A stretch of DNA of 64,000 nt from Micromonospora chokoriensis (GCF_000718555.1 NZ_JOAN01000006.1:215224-279223); one strand, 5' to 3'. Positions 30,063 to 39,874 are shown, counted from the stretch's first letter. The notes: generated from the letters alone by a model not told the origin. Numbers and translations: made by a program.

Positions 30063-30481
30063 GCGCCCGCGTGGTGGCGGGGAAGGCTGTGCCGCGGGGG
30101 GCTTTCCCGCACGTCAAGGTGGCGGGTGGGTTCGTCTTTGTTTCCGGTACGTCGTCGCGGCGGCCGGACAACAGCTTCGCCGGTGTCGAGGTGGACGGGT
30201 TCGGCACGACCAACCTCGATATCCGGGTGCAGACGCGGGCGGTCATCGAGAACGTGCGGGACCTGCTGCGGTCGGTCGGCGCGGACCTCACCGACCTGGT
30301 CCAGGTGAGCACGTATCTGGTCAACATGAACGACTTCGGTGGTTACAACGAGGTGTGGGCCGAGTTCTTCGACGCGTCCGGGCCGACCCGTACGACGGTG
30401 GCGGTGCACCAGCTGCCGCACCCGCACCTGCTCATCGAGATTCAGGCCGTGGCCCTTCTTCCCTCGGGAGGTCAGTCGTGA
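30059..30481 (+). CDS. amnD: RidA-family 2-aminomuconate deaminase
   Basis: 140 aa, YjgF/RidA fold. N-terminal [28 protein letters not shown] and the Arg in the [26 protein letters not shown] plus [23 protein letters not shown] region. The characteristic [10 protein letters not shown] motif is present. In meta-cleavage operons this subfamily deaminates 2-aminomuconate. General RidA (imine deaminase) activity is the alternative. Overlaps the decarboxylase and the following dioxygenase gene by 4 bases each. Confidence 0.9.
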   Translation: MSARVVAGKAVPRGAFPHVKVAGGFVFVSGTSSRRPDNSFAGVEVDGFGTTNLDIRVQTRAVIENVRDLLRSVGADLTDLVQVSTYLVNMNDFGGYNEVWAEFFDASGPTRTTVAVHQLPHPHLLIEIQAVALLPSGGQS

Positions 30482-31002
30482 GTGAGATCGCCGAGCCGTT
30501 CAGCTTTCCGGGCTGGATCGCGGACAACCAGCATTTGTTGAAGCCTCCGGTGGGCAACAAGGAGATGTTCCCCGGCGGGGACGACTTCATCGTGATGGTG
30601 GTGGGTGGCCCCAACCAGCGCACCGACTTCCACGTGGACCCGTACGAGGAGTTCTTCTACCAGGTCAAGGGCAACATGCACATCAACCTGGTCACCCCGG
30701 AGGGGCCGCGTACGGTGCACGTGCGTGAGGGTCAGATGTGGATGTTGCCGCGTAACACCCCGCACTCGCCGCAGCGGCCGGAGGCCGGGTCGATCGGCGT
30801 GGTCGTCGAGCGCGTCCGCGAGGAGGGCACGCTGGAGACGTTCCAGTGGTACTGCCCCGAGTGCGGCAGCAAGGTGCACGAGGTGGAGTTGCAGGTGCGC
30901 GACATCGCCGCCGACCTACCCCCGGTGTTCCAGGCGTTCTACGCCGACGAGGCGGCGCGCACCTGCGCGAACTGCGGCACCCTGCACCCGGGCAAGGGCT
31001 GA
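30478..31002 (+). CDS. 3-Hydroxyanthranilate 3,4-dioxygenase
   Basis: 174 aa cupin that opens the 3-hydroxyanthranilate ring to 2-amino-3-carboxymuconate semialdehyde. Iron ligands lie in [16 protein letters not shown] (His, Glu) and [10 protein letters not shown] (His). The C-terminal [14 protein letters not shown] plus [10 protein letters not shown] gives the second, rubredoxin-like iron site known from bacterial enzymes. GTG start with GGGAGG upstream (about 30465-30470). Stop shares one base with the next ATG. Confidence 0.97.
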   Translation: MSEIAEPFSFPGWIADNQHLLKPPVGNKEMFPGGDDFIVMVVGGPNQRTDFHVDPYEEFFYQVKGNMHINLVTPEGPRTVHVREGQMWMLPRNTPHSPQRPEAGSIGVVVERVREEGTLETFQWYCPECGSKVHEVELQVRDIAADLPPVFQAFYADEAARTCANCGTLHPGKG

Positions 31003-32003
31003 TGCGCGCAGGTGTTGTCGACGTGCACACGCACGTCGTACCCAAGGGTTGGCCGGACCTCGGTGCGGCGTGCGGCGGGTCCGGTTGGCCGTGGTTGCGG
31101 GTCGACTCCGAGCGGGCCGCCATGATCATGGTGGGGGAGTCGGAGTTCCGCCCGGTCGGCGCCGAGTGCTGGGACGCGTCGCGCCGACTGGCCGACATGG
31201 ACGCCGACGGCGTGGCCGTGCAGGTGGTTTCGCCCACGCCGGTCTTCTTCAGCTACGACCGCCCGGCCGACCAGGCGGTGAAGGTCGCCCGGATCTTCAA
31301 CGACCTGACCCTGGAGGTCACCGCCGCCGGCGGTGACCGGCTGGTGCCGTTCTGCCAGGTGCCGCTCCAGGACCCGGACGCCGCCTGCGCCGAGTTGGAT
31401 CGCAGCCTCGCCGCCGGGCACGTGGGCGTGGAGATCGGCAACCACGTCGGCGACCGGGACCTGGACGACGCTGGCGTGGTCACCTTCCTCCAGCACTGTG
31501 CCGAGGTGGGCGCACCCGTCTTCGTCCACCCGTGGGACATGCCGGGTGGGCCGCGACTGGACCGCTGGATGGCCCGTTGGCTCACCGGGATGCCCGCCGA
31601 GACGCACCTGTCGGTGCTGGCGATGATCCTCGGCGGCGTCTTCGACCGGGTGCCCGAGACGCTGCGGATCTGCTTCGCGCACGGTGGCGGCAGCTTCCCG
31701 TTCTGGCTCGGCCGTGCCGACAATGCCTGGCACCGCCGTGGCGACCTGGTCCGGGGTGCGTCCGCCGGCCCGCCCAGCAGCTACCTCGACCGGTTCAGCG
31801 TCGACTCGGTGGTCTTCGCGCCGCCTGCGCTGCGGCTGCTGGTCGACACGCTGGGGGAGGACCGGGTGCTGGTCGGCAGCGACTACCCGTACCCGCTGGG
31901 CGAACGGCCGGCCGGCGCGGTGGTCCACGCGGCCGACTTCCTCACCGACGACCAACGCGACAAGCTGCTCTCCCGCAACGCGCTGCGCTTCCTGCACGGC
32001 TGA
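31002..32003 (+). CDS. 2-Amino-3-carboxymuconate-6-semialdehyde decarboxylase
   Basis: 333 aa amidohydrolase-superfamily TIM barrel (ACMSD). Zinc ligands: VDVHTHVVPKGWPDLG (HxH), FVHPWDMPGGPRLDRW (His), FAHGGGSFPFWLGR (His) and GSDYPYPLG (Asp). It removes CO2 to give 2-aminomuconate semialdehyde, pulling flux away from quinolinate/NAD synthesis into catabolism. TGATG junction with the preceding gene means coupled translation. Confidence 0.96.
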   Translation: MRAGVVDVHTHVVPKGWPDLGAACGGSGWPWLRVDSERAAMIMVGESEFRPVGAECWDASRRLADMDADGVAVQVVSPTPVFFSYDRPADQAVKVARIFNDLTLEVTAAGGDRLVPFCQVPLQDPDAACAELDRSLAAGHVGVEIGNHVGDRDLDDAGVVTFLQHCAEVGAPVFVHPWDMPGGPRLDRWMARWLTGMPAETHLSVLAMILGGVFDRVPETLRICFAHGGGSFPFWLGRADNAWHRRGDLVRGASAGPPSSYLDRFSVDSVVFAPPALRLLVDTLGEDRVLVGSDYPYPLGERPAGAVVHAADFLTDDQRDKLLSRNALRFLHG

Positions 32004-32084
32004 GCCCAGGCGTCCGGTTGGTCCGTTTCCGATCGCCAGCGCGTGTCGGCTGCACGGAGGGCTGACGGCCGGCAGGATGACGGG

Positions 32085-33548
32085 ATGGCCGAGCCGCACG
32101 ACCTGACCGCGTTGGAGCAGGCCGCCGCGATCACCCGCGGCGAGCTGACCAGCGTCGACCTGGTCGAGCATGCCCTGAGCCGGGTGGCGGCGCTCGGCGA
32201 CACCGTGGGGGCGTTCGTGACCGTCACGCCGGAGCTCGCCCGGCAGGCCGCACGCGCCGCCGACGCCGTGCCGATCGAGGAGCGCGGCCCACTGCACGGC
32301 GTGCCGACCGCGATCAAGGACCTGACCCTCACCGCCGGGGTCCGCACCACCTTCGGTTCGGCCGCCTTCCTCGACTTCGTCCCGCCGGTCGACGCCGACG
32401 TGGTCCGGTTCATCAAGGCCGCCGGTCTGGTCAGCCTGGGCAAGACGACCACCTCCGAGCTGGGCTGCTCGCTCTACTCGGAGGGCCGGGTCGCGCCACC
32501 GGCCCGCAACCCGTGGCAGCTGGCGTACACGGCGGGTGGGTCCAGCGGCGGCGCGGCGGCGGCGGTCGCGGCCGGGCTGGTCCCGGTCGCCCAGGGCTCC
32601 GACGGCGGCGGGTCGCTGCGCATCCCGGCGTCGCTCTGCGGCCTGGTCGGCTACAAGCCCAGCCGCGGTCTCGTCTCCGGCGGGCCGATCGGCTCCGGCG
32701 CGTTCGGCCTGCCCACCAGCGGCCCACTCGGGCGGACGGTCACCGACGTCGCCGCGCTGCTCGACGTCATGGCCGTCCCGGTCGCCGGCGAGCCCTACCT
32801 GCCGCCGCCCGCGCCGCCCGGCGGCTACCTGGCCGTCGCGCGCCGGGCCGAGCCCGGCCCGCTGCGGATCGGCCGGTTCACCACGCCGATGCTCGCCGAC
32901 GAGCCGGTGCACGCCGACTGCGTGGCCGCCGTGGACCGGGCCGCCGCGCTGCTCACGGCGGCCGGCCACGAGGTGGTCGAGGTGCCGCCGCCGCTCGGGC
33001 CGGCGGCGTGGCCGCTGTTCGAGATCCTCTGGTACGTGCTGGCGCTCAGCCCGGTGCCACCGCAGCGGGAATCGGAGCTGCTGCCGTTGACCCGACTGCT
33101 GCGGGCTCGGGGCGCCCAGATCTCCGCCGGCACCCTGGCCGCCACCCTCGGGGAGTTGCAGGCGCAGGTCCGCCTCGGTGCTCGCCGCACCGCTGGCTGC
33201 GACCTACTGCTCTGTCCCACCCTGGCCACCCCGCAGGCACCCGTCGGCTGGTTCACCGCCGACGCGGACCCGGCGGCCGACTTCGACCGGCAACGCCGGT
33301 TCTCGCCCTACTGCGCCATCTTCAACGTCACCGGCGATCCCTCCGTCTCCCTGCCGCTGGGCACCACGACCGACGGACTGCCCGTCGGGGTGCTGCTCAC
33401 CGGCCGGTACGGCGACGACGCGCGACTCATCGCGACCGCTGCGCAACTGGAGCACTCGAGTGACGGATGGGATCGGCACCCCGCAATCTGGCGGGCCGTC
33501 GACTCCGCTAACGTGAATGGTGACGGAGTCGGGCGGTCGGCAGCATGA
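32085..33548 (+). CDS. Amidase-signature family hydrolase
   Basis: 487 aa. Ser-cisSer-Lys amidase: [21 protein letters not shown] (Lys), then [46 protein letters not shown] with both Ser residues. ATG 32085 fits; an in-frame GTG at 32043 is possible. It lies 81 bp behind ACMSD in the same direction. The operon lacks a recognisable kynurenine formamidase, so this amidase is a candidate to hydrolyse N-formylkynurenine, but no characterised formamidase of this fold is known to me, and other amides are equally possible. Confidence 0.85.
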   Translation: MAEPHDLTALEQAAAITRGELTSVDLVEHALSRVAALGDTVGAFVTVTPELARQAARAADAVPIEERGPLHGVPTAIKDLTLTAGVRTTFGSAAFLDFVPPVDADVVRFIKAAGLVSLGKTTTSELGCSLYSEGRVAPPARNPWQLAYTAGGSSGGAAAAVAAGLVPVAQGSDGGGSLRIPASLCGLVGYKPSRGLVSGGPIGSGAFGLPTSGPLGRTVTDVAALLDVMAVPVAGEPYLPPPAPPGGYLAVARRAEPGPLRIGRFTTPMLADEPVHADCVAAVDRAAALLTAAGHEVVEVPPPLGPAAWPLFEILWYVLALSPVPPQRESELLPLTRLLRARGAQISAGTLAATLGELQAQVRLGARRTAGCDLLLCPTLATPQAPVGWFTADADPAADFDRQRRFSPYCAIFNVTGDPSVSLPLGTTTDGLPVGVLLTGRYGDDARLIATAAQLEHSSDGWDRHPAIWRAVDSANVNGDGVGRSAA

Positions 33549-33605
33549 TCGTCCATCCGACCCGGTTGTTCGAGGTCGTCCTTCTTCCGCCTGGGGGCGT
33601 TGGGA

Positions 33606-33920
33606 TTGTCTGTTACCGAGACGTTGCTGGTCTTCGTCGGCATCCCGTTGGCCGCGGTGCTGGTCATCGGCGGCCTGTCGTACGCCGGTAGCCGTGGGGG
33701 TGCCACCGGCGGTGGCGGTGGCGCCAAGCGCTACCGGCCAGGCCGGCCCTTCGACTTCACTCCGGTCTGGTTCCTGGGCCGCCCGGAGCAGCTGGCCGAC
33801 TCGGCCGGCACCGCGCTGACGGCGGGGGCGCAGGCGCCCGCGCTGACCAGCCACAAGCTTGAGCAGGCCAGCGTCGAGGCGCCGGCCGGTGGAACCGGAG
33901 GCGCAAGTGACCGTTGGTGA
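33606..33920 (+). CDS. Small membrane protein of unknown function
   Basis: 104 aa from TTG 33606 (start uncertain; TTG 33600 also possible). One N-terminal membrane helix (SVTETLLVFVGIPLAAVLVIGGLSY), a Gly-rich linker, then a cytosolic segment (RPFDFTPVWFLGRPEQL). A GGGGG run lies about 8 bases ahead. No recognised domain. It overlaps the start of the next gene, so the pair is probably co-expressed and the proteins may work together. Confidence 0.65.
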   Translation: MSVTETLLVFVGIPLAAVLVIGGLSYAGSRGGATGGGGGAKRYRPGRPFDFTPVWFLGRPEQLADSAGTALTAGAQAPALTSHKLEQASVEAPAGGTGGASDRW

Positions 33921-34314
33921 GAAGCAGGCCGGGTCGGACAATCCGCCCGAGGTGCTGGACGGGCCGTTCTCGACCCGCCAGCTGCTGCGCATCGACGAGG
34001 CGTTGCGCCTGGCCGACCAGGGCACCGGCCTGGTCTTCTCGGTCTTCGTCGGCGGTCTCGACGAGCCGATCCGTGAGCACGCCCAGCGGCTGCACCGCCA
34101 GCTCGCCGACCCCGACAAGTCGGTGTTGATCGCCGTGTCGCCCAACCAGCGTCAGCTGGAGATCGTCACCGGGCGGTACGCCCGCAAGCGCATCCCCGAC
34201 ACGTACGCCAAGCTGGCCGCGCTCTCCATGGCTGGCGCGTTCAGCGGCGGTGACCTGGCCGGCGGCATCATCAACGGTCTCGACCAGCTCGCCAGCCACG
34301 CCGGCAAGGGCTGA
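33907..34314 (+). CDS. DUF5130-type protein
   Basis: 135 aa, no signal peptide. Core: DGPFSTRQLLRIDEALRLAD..TGLVFSVFVGGLDEPIREHAQRLHRQLAD and VLIAVSPNQRQLEIVTG, resembling the TPM-like alpha/beta fold called DUF5130 in actinobacteria. Biochemical role unknown. GTG start follows GGAGG and overlaps the preceding small membrane-protein gene by 14 bases. Ends before a very strong hairpin. Confidence 0.75.
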   Translation: MTVGEKQAGSDNPPEVLDGPFSTRQLLRIDEALRLADQGTGLVFSVFVGGLDEPIREHAQRLHRQLADPDKSVLIAVSPNQRQLEIVTGRYARKRIPDTYAKLAALSMAGAFSGGDLAGGIINGLDQLASHAGKG

Positions 34315-34358
34315 GCCACACAGACGACTCGCGGGCATGCAAGATCATGCTCGATCCA

Positions 34359-34398
34359 GGAAATAGGGGCCTCGGCTGCGGCTGAGGCCCCTATTTCC
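34359..34398. terminator. Strong bidirectional terminator hairpin
   Basis: GGAAATAGGGGCCTC pairs perfectly with GAGGCCCCTATTTCC, and the inner bases extend the stem to about 18 bp with a TGCG loop. AT-rich stem ends give an A/T tract on both strands. It separates the convergent DUF5130 and pepN genes. Confidence 0.93.
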
Positions 34399-34469
34399 AT
34401 GTTCGAGCACGGTCTTCAGAAGTGCTGGTCCGGGTCCGGCGAGAACCCGCCGGCCCCGGACCACGCTGC

Positions 34470-37028
34470 TCAGGCGCTCTCGGCGTCCTTCGCGCGGGCC
34501 TTGAGGGCACGCACCACGCCGTCGCGGCCCTCGGCGACCAGCCGACGCAGCGGGCTGGGGTGCCCGTCACCGGCCAGCCACGCGTCGGTGGCCGCCACCG
34601 TGTCGTCCTGCACCAGGTAGGTCGGGTACGCCAGCTGGGCGAACTCCTGCGCCGGCTCGCTGTCCCGGGTGGCCCACACCTGAGCGACCGCCGCGAAGTA
34701 CTTCTCCCGGTAGGGGGCGACGAGCTCCACCTGCGCCGGGTGGGCGAAGCCCTGCAACAGTGCCCGGTGACGCCAGTTGGGCAGCGCGTCCGGGCCGGTG
34801 AGCAGGGCCCACACGGCGGCCTTGTTCTCCGCGGTCGGGATCAACGCGTGCGCGTACGCGGCCTCCCGCTCGCCGCTGGCCGTGCGGTCGCCGCTCAGCT
34901 CCGCCTCGATCTCGGCGGCACCGGCGGCACCGTTGGCCACCAGCGCGGCGAGGACCGACCAGCGCAGCTCGGTGTCCACGGTCAGCCCGGCCGGGATGCC
35001 GGTGCCGTCCAGCCAACCGCGCAGCGTCGCCAGGTCTTCCTCGGAGCGGACCGCCGAGGTGAACGCACGGGCCCAGGCCAACTGGAATCCGCTGCCGGGC
35101 TCGGCGGCGGCGAGGGTGTCCCGGGCGGTCCGGGCCAGGTCGGCCCAGCCGGTCGGCGCCCAGGCCGGGTCGGCGTACAGGGTGAGCGCGGTGGTCGCCT
35201 GCCGCAGGGTGGCGGTGACCAGGTTGATGTCGGTCTCCGCGGGCAGCCCGCTCAGCGCCAGCGCCACGTAGTCGCGAGCGGAGAGCTCGGCGTCGCGGAT
35301 CATGTCCCATGCGGCGGTCCAGCAGAGCGCGCGGGCCAACGACGAGTCGAAGCCGCCGATGTGCCGCACCACGGTCGCCATCGAGCGCTCGTCGAGGCGC
35401 AGCTTGGTGTAGCTGAGGTCGTCGTCGTTGAGCAGCAGCACGTCGGCCGCCCGGACCCCACGCAGTGGGGCGAGATCGGTCAGCTCGCCGGTCACGTCCA
35501 CCTCGTACCGCTCACGACGGACCAGCCGACCGTCGGTCAGGTCGTACAGGCCCACGCCGATCCGGTGCGTCCGCAGCGTCGGGTACGCCGCCGGCGCCTC
35601 CTGCCGCACCAGCACCTGCTCGTAGGTGCCGTCCGCGCCGATGGTCACCTCGGGCCGCAGCGTGTTGACCTGTGCGGTCTCCAACCACTGCGCGGCGAAC
35701 TTGCGCAGCTCCCGCCCGGATGCGGCCTCCAGCTCGGTGAGCAGGTCGTCGAAGGTGGCGTTGCCCCAGGCGTGCTTGCCGAAGTAGGCCCGCAGCCCGG
35801 CCACGAACGGCTCCTCGCCCACGTACGCGACGAGCTGCTTGAGCACGCTCGCACCCTTGGCGTAGGTGATGCCGTCGAAGTTGACCTCGACGGCCTCCAT
35901 GTCCGGCATCTCGGTGTAGACCGGGTGGGTGGAGGAGAGCTGGTCCTGCCGGTAGCCCCAGTTCTTCCGGATGGACAGGAACGTCGTCCACGCCTCGGTG
36001 AACCGGGTCGCGTTGGTGTTGCACCAGTGGCTGGCCCACTCGGCGAACGACTCGTTCAGCCACAGGTCGTTCCACCAGCGCATGGTGACCAGGTCACCGA
36101 ACCACATGTGGGCCAGCTCGTGCAGGATCGTGTTGGCCCGCTGCTCGTACTCGAAGTCGGTGACCTGAGAACGGAACAGGTAGTGCGACTCGGCGTGCGT
36201 CACGCAGCCGAAGTTCTCCATCGCGCCGGCGTTGAAGTCGGGCACCCAGAGCTGGTCGTACTTCGGCAGCGGGTAGCGCACGCCGAACTTCTCGTGGAAG
36301 AAGTCGAAGCCCTGCTTGGTGATCAGGAACAGGTCGTCGGAGTCAAGGTATTGCGCCATCGACGCCCGGCAGAACGCCCCCAGCTCGATGCCGTCGTGGG
36401 TGTCGCGCACCTCGTGGTACGGCCCCGCGCACATCGCCGTGATGTACGTGCTCATCCGGGGCGACTCGGTGAAGTGCAGCGTCTTGAGCGCCTCACCCGC
36501 CGGCTCCTCCCGCTGCACCGGCATGTTGGACACTGCCCGCCAGTGGGCCGGCACGGTGACGTGCCAGGTGTAGACGCTCTTCAGGTCGGGCTGGTCGAAG
36601 CAGGCGAACACCCGCTGCGCATCGGCCGTCTCGAACTGGCTGTAGAGGTACGTCTCGCCGTCCACCGGGTCGACCGTCCGGTGCAGACCCTGACCGCTGT
36701 TGGAGTAGCCGAAGTCGGCGTCGACCACCAGGGTGTTGTCGCTGTCCAGCCCGGAGAGGGTCAGGCCCTTCTCGGCCGACCAGTCAGAGAGGTCGACCGG
36801 CGCGCCGTTCAGGGTCGCGGATCGCACCGACTCGGCGGCCAGCTCGATGAATGTGCTCGCGCCCGGGTCGGAGCAGCGGAACCGGACCTCGGTCGTCGAC
36901 CGGAAGGTGCGGCCGTCGGCCGCTAGCACGGCGCTGGACAGGTCCAGACTGATGTCATACCCCGTCACGTTGAGCAGGCGTGCCCGCTCGGTCGCCTCGA
37001 CCTGCGTCAGGTTGCGCACTCCCGGCAC
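34470..37028 (-). CDS. pepN: Aminopeptidase N (M1 family)
   Basis: Zinc exopeptidase, about 852 aa. N-terminal beta domain with the QFETADAQRVFACFDQPDLK region, exopeptidase motif GAMENFG, zinc motif HELAHMWFGDLVT with the second ligand in NESFAEW, and the ERAP1-like C-terminal helical domain. Releases N-terminal amino acids from peptides in the cytosol. GTG 37028 has GGAG about 7 bases ahead; the frame continues to another GTG at 37046 with no ribosome site. Divergent from the DsbA-like gene. Confidence 0.95.
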   Translation of the reverse strand: MPGVRNLTQVEATERARLLNVTGYDISLDLSSAVLAADGRTFRSTTEVRFRCSDPGASTFIELAAESVRSATLNGAPVDLSDWSAEKGLTLSGLDSDNTLVVDADFGYSNSGQGLHRTVDPVDGETYLYSQFETADAQRVFACFDQPDLKSVYTWHVTVPAHWRAVSNMPVQREEPAGEALKTLHFTESPRMSTYITAMCAGPYHEVRDTHDGIELGAFCRASMAQYLDSDDLFLITKQGFDFFHEKFGVRYPLPKYDQLWVPDFNAGAMENFGCVTHAESHYLFRSQVTDFEYEQRANTILHELAHMWFGDLVTMRWWNDLWLNESFAEWASHWCNTNATRFTEAWTTFLSIRKNWGYRQDQLSSTHPVYTEMPDMEAVEVNFDGITYAKGASVLKQLVAYVGEEPFVAGLRAYFGKHAWGNATFDDLLTELEAASGRELRKFAAQWLETAQVNTLRPEVTIGADGTYEQVLVRQEAPAAYPTLRTHRIGVGLYDLTDGRLVRRERYEVDVTGELTDLAPLRGVRAADVLLLNDDDLSYTKLRLDERSMATVVRHIGGFDSSLARALCWTAAWDMIRDAELSARDYVALALSGLPAETDINLVTATLRQATTALTLYADPAWAPTGWADLARTARDTLAAAEPGSGFQLAWARAFTSAVRSEEDLATLRGWLDGTGIPAGLTVDTELRWSVLAALVANGAAGAAEIEAELSGDRTASGEREAAYAHALIPTAENKAAVWALLTGPDALPNWRHRALLQGFAHPAQVELVAPYREKYFAAVAQVWATRDSEPAQEFAQLAYPTYLVQDDTVAATDAWLAGDGHPSPLRRLVAEGRDGVVRALKARAKDAESA

Positions 37029-37238
37029 TGTTCGTCTCCATCCCACATGTCGCCGTACGCCCGGCGGCGCCCGTCTGCCTACCGCTCGTGACGGCTGGCC
37101 CGATTCGAGTCTTCCATGTACGGGCAGCCCGCGGTGGCCGAGGTCACGCTCTCATTCGGGTGCCGGTCGATGCGCTGCGGGGTGAAGATTTCCTGAGACG
37201 CCGACCGCCGGCGCCACCCGTCGCGAAGGGACCTCACC

Positions 37239-37865
37239 GTGACCGATCGTGTCACCGCCGACATGTGGTTCGACCCGGCCTGCCCATGGGCGTGGATCAC
37301 CTCCCGCTGGCTGCTCGAGGTCGAGCAGGTCCGTGACGTGGACATCCGCTTCCACGTGATGAGCCTGGCCGTGCTCAACGACGGCCGGGACGAGCTGCCC
37401 GAGGAGTACAAGGAGTTCCTGAAGACCGCCTGGGGTCCGGTGCGGGTCTGCATCGCCGCCGAGCAGCGCTACGGCACCGACGTGTTGCGTCAGCTCTACA
37501 CCGCGCTCGGCACCCGGATCCACCTGCACAAGCAGGAGCGGGGTCCGGAGCTTTACGTCGCCGCGCTCACCGACGCCGGCCTGGACCCGGCGTTGGCCGC
37601 GGCCGCCGACAGCACCGACTACGACGAGGCGCTGCGGGCCAGCCATGAGGCGGGCATGCGTCCGGTCGGGCAGGACGTGGGCACCCCGGTCGTGCACGCG
37701 CCCGGCCCGGACGGCACGCCTGTCGCGTTCTTCGGCCCGGTGATCACTCCGGCGCCGAAGGGGGAGGCCGCCGGCCGACTCTGGGACGGCGTGCTGTTGG
37801 TCGCCGGCACCCCGGGCTTCTACGAGCTCAAGCGCACCCGCGAGCAGGGCCCGATCTTCGACTGA
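37239..37865 (+). CDS. DsbA-family protein, mycothiol-dependent reductase-like (Rv2466c type), CPWA active site
   Basis: 208 aa thioredoxin fold with helical insertion. [38 protein letters not shown] matches the family in which mycobacterial Rv2466c is a mycothiol-dependent nitroreductase/mycoredoxin. The family prototype has CPWC; here the second Cys is Ala (CPWAW), leaving one nucleophilic thiol. C-terminal [21 protein letters not shown] is the cis-Pro region. GTG start after a GAAGGGA ribosome site. A monothiol mechanism with mycothiol is likely. Confidence 0.9.
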   Translation: MTDRVTADMWFDPACPWAWITSRWLLEVEQVRDVDIRFHVMSLAVLNDGRDELPEEYKEFLKTAWGPVRVCIAAEQRYGTDVLRQLYTALGTRIHLHKQERGPELYVAALTDAGLDPALAAAADSTDYDEALRASHEAGMRPVGQDVGTPVVHAPGPDGTPVAFFGPVITPAPKGEAAGRLWDGVLLVAGTPGFYELKRTREQGPIFD

Positions 37866-37876
37866 TCGGCGATCAC

Positions 37877-37920
37877 CGCGCCCTCGTCCGTGCCGCAACA
37901 GCAGCTCGGACGGGGGCGCG
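37877..37920 (+). terminator. Hairpin after DsbA-like gene
   Basis: CGCGCCCTCGTCCG (37877-37890) pairs with CGGACGGGGGCGCG (37907-37920) over 14 bp with one U-G pair and a 16-base loop. It starts 12 bases after the stop. Confidence 0.75.
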
Positions 37921-38056
37921 TCGCGTCGGACGCCGAGTGCGGCGCCGAGGTCGCCGGGCGGTGGTGGCGTCACCGGGAGGCGGGCGGCGTCGTTTCCCTC
38001 GGTGTCCGCCGCAGCGACCCGCAGGGCCGCACCCGCAGTTCGTGGAGGCAATCCCG

Positions 38057-38554
38057 ATGGCCAAGCACCGTGCGTCCGGTGACGATCAGCTGACCCGGCA
38101 GGGGGTGATCGAGTCTCCTGGCGCGGCCTACTGGTCCGTTGACGACTCCCGCTGGCCGACGCTCCGCCCGGACCTACCCGCCCACCTGGTGGATCTGCTC
38201 GCGCCGCCCATCGTGGTGGGCGTGGCCCGGGTCCCGGTGACCTCTCGGCTCACCCCGCCCGCGTCGGTCGATCCGCTGTCGGCGCTGGTGCCGGCAGCAG
38301 CGCCGACGCCGGCTGTGGCGGCGGCTCCGGCAGAACCCGCGCCCCCGCCGCCAGCGCCTCCGCGTCCGGTGCCGACGCCGCCGCTGAGTCCGCGGCCCGT
38401 GCCGGCACCGCCCCCGGACCGTCCCGTGCCGGGGCCGCCCGCGTCACCTCGCCGCGCCGTGAACACCGGGCCGATCGGGTCCGGTCGGCGGGGCAACGGT
38501 GGACCGGCGAGCGCGGGTAAGCACCGGCGGGGCACCTCCGACCGCGCTAGCTGA
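38057..38554 (+). CDS. Proline-rich protein of unknown function
   Basis: 165 aa. N-terminal 60 residues look structured (MAKHRASGDDQLTRQGVIES, then WPTLRPDLPAHLVDLL); the rest is Pro/Ala/Arg-rich and likely disordered, ending in a basic SAGKHRRGTSD tail. ATG 38057 has GGAGG about 9 bases upstream. No domain recognised. The low-complexity tail means coding status rests on the N-terminal part and ribosome site. Confidence 0.55.
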   Translation: MAKHRASGDDQLTRQGVIESPGAAYWSVDDSRWPTLRPDLPAHLVDLLAPPIVVGVARVPVTSRLTPPASVDPLSALVPAAAPTPAVAAAPAEPAPPPPAPPRPVPTPPLSPRPVPAPPPDRPVPGPPASPRRAVNTGPIGSGRRGNGGPASAGKHRRGTSDRAS

Positions 38555-38643
38555 CACTCCGGCCCCGGTCGGGCGCTTTCATCTGGTGGACGCCCCGCGG
38601 GTCCCCGTTGGCGGCGACACCGTCGCCGGTAGCGTCAGTGGGC

Positions 38644-39843
38644 ATGACGGTCGTGCATCCGATCACCCGGGCCTGGGTCACCACTGGCGGCACCGGCGCG
38701 CAAAACTACGACGAGTTCGCCGACGACGCGGAGATCACCGCGATCATCGAGTCGAACCCGCACAGTGCCCTCGGCATCGAGATGCCGCACCGAGCTCCGC
38801 AGAGCCTGGGCAAGTCGTTCCTCGACGCGCTGCCGGACGCGGTGGCCCGCCTCACCGAGGCGAAGGCCGACGGCAGCTACACCCCCGCCGAGCAGGTGGT
38901 GGTGCTCTACCGGATCACCGCACCCGGCGAGGAGCCGGCGTACGGGCTGTTCGCGATGGTGGACACCGACCAGATCTCCACCCGGGCCGACGAGCCGGGT
39001 CTGGTAATCCGCAACGAGGACGTCTTCATCGCCAAGGTCCGCGAGCGGGTGGCGCTGGCCGACGCGCTGGGCCACCTGCTCTCACCCGTACTCCTGCTGC
39101 AGACCGGGCGTGGCGACGAGCTGCACGCCGCGCTCGCGTCGGCGACCGAGACGGCCGGCACGCCCGCCGCGACCGACACCGACCAGGCGGGGCGCACGCA
39201 CGCCATCTGGCTGCTCGGCCCCGGCCCGGAGCAGGCCACGCTTACCGCGCTCGCCGGTGGCGGGGACCTGGTCGTCGCGGACGGCAACCACCGCAGCCTG
39301 GCCGCCCAGACCGGCGGGCTGCCGCGCTTCCTGGCCGTGGTCACGACCCCCGCGTCGGTGGCCATCCAGCCGTACAACCGGCTGGTCAGCGAGCTGACCA
39401 CCACGCCGGCCGAGCTGCTCGACCGGCTGCGGGCCGCGGGCGCCGAGGTCGAGCCGATCGACGGCCCGGTCGAGGTTCCGGCGGCCGGCGGCACCGTGCA
39501 CCTCCGCCTCGACGGCCAGGGGTACGCGGTGCGCCTGCCCGCCACGGCCTCCGCCCGCCTGGAGAACCTGGACCACGCTCTGGTCGAGCGGCTGGTGCTG
39601 CGCGACGCGCTCGGTCTGGACCCGGGCGACAAGCGGATCACCTACGTCGGCGGTGACTACCCGGCGAGTTGGCTCACCGGTGAGGTCGACGCCGGGCGGG
39701 CCGAGCTGGCCATCCTGATCGCGCCGGTGACCGTGGCGGATTTCGTCGCGGTCAACCTGGCCAGGGAGAAGATGCCCCGCAAGAGCACCTGGTTCACCCC
39801 CAAGGCGCGCGGCGGTCTGGTCGTCGCCGAGCTGCCGCGCTGA
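38644..39843 (+). CDS. DUF1015-family protein
   Basis: 399 aa cytosolic. The family is marked by the conserved HRAP region (EMPHRAPQSLGKSFLDALP), YRIT...YGLFAMVD, KVRERVALADALGHLLSPVLLLQ, the ADGNHRSLAAQ motif, and a C-terminal MPRKSTWFTPKARGGLV. DUF1015 proteins are widespread but uncharacterised; the ADGNHR motif suggests a catalytic or ligand site. ATG 38644 fits. Followed by a hairpin and rpiB. Confidence 0.9.
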   Translation: MTVVHPITRAWVTTGGTGAQNYDEFADDAEITAIIESNPHSALGIEMPHRAPQSLGKSFLDALPDAVARLTEAKADGSYTPAEQVVVLYRITAPGEEPAYGLFAMVDTDQISTRADEPGLVIRNEDVFIAKVRERVALADALGHLLSPVLLLQTGRGDELHAALASATETAGTPAATDTDQAGRTHAIWLLGPGPEQATLTALAGGGDLVVADGNHRSLAAQTGGLPRFLAVVTTPASVAIQPYNRLVSELTTTPAELLDRLRAAGAEVEPIDGPVEVPAAGGTVHLRLDGQGYAVRLPATASARLENLDHALVERLVLRDALGLDPGDKRITYVGGDYPASWLTGEVDAGRAELAILIAPVTVADFVAVNLAREKMPRKSTWFTPKARGGLVVAELPR

Positions 39844-39874
39844 GCGCCACCCGCACGACCGTGTGACGAACTCG

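Noticed and set aside
33545..33605. ATG 33545 as start of the small membrane-protein gene
   Set aside because: It is in a different frame from the membrane helix at 33606-33680.
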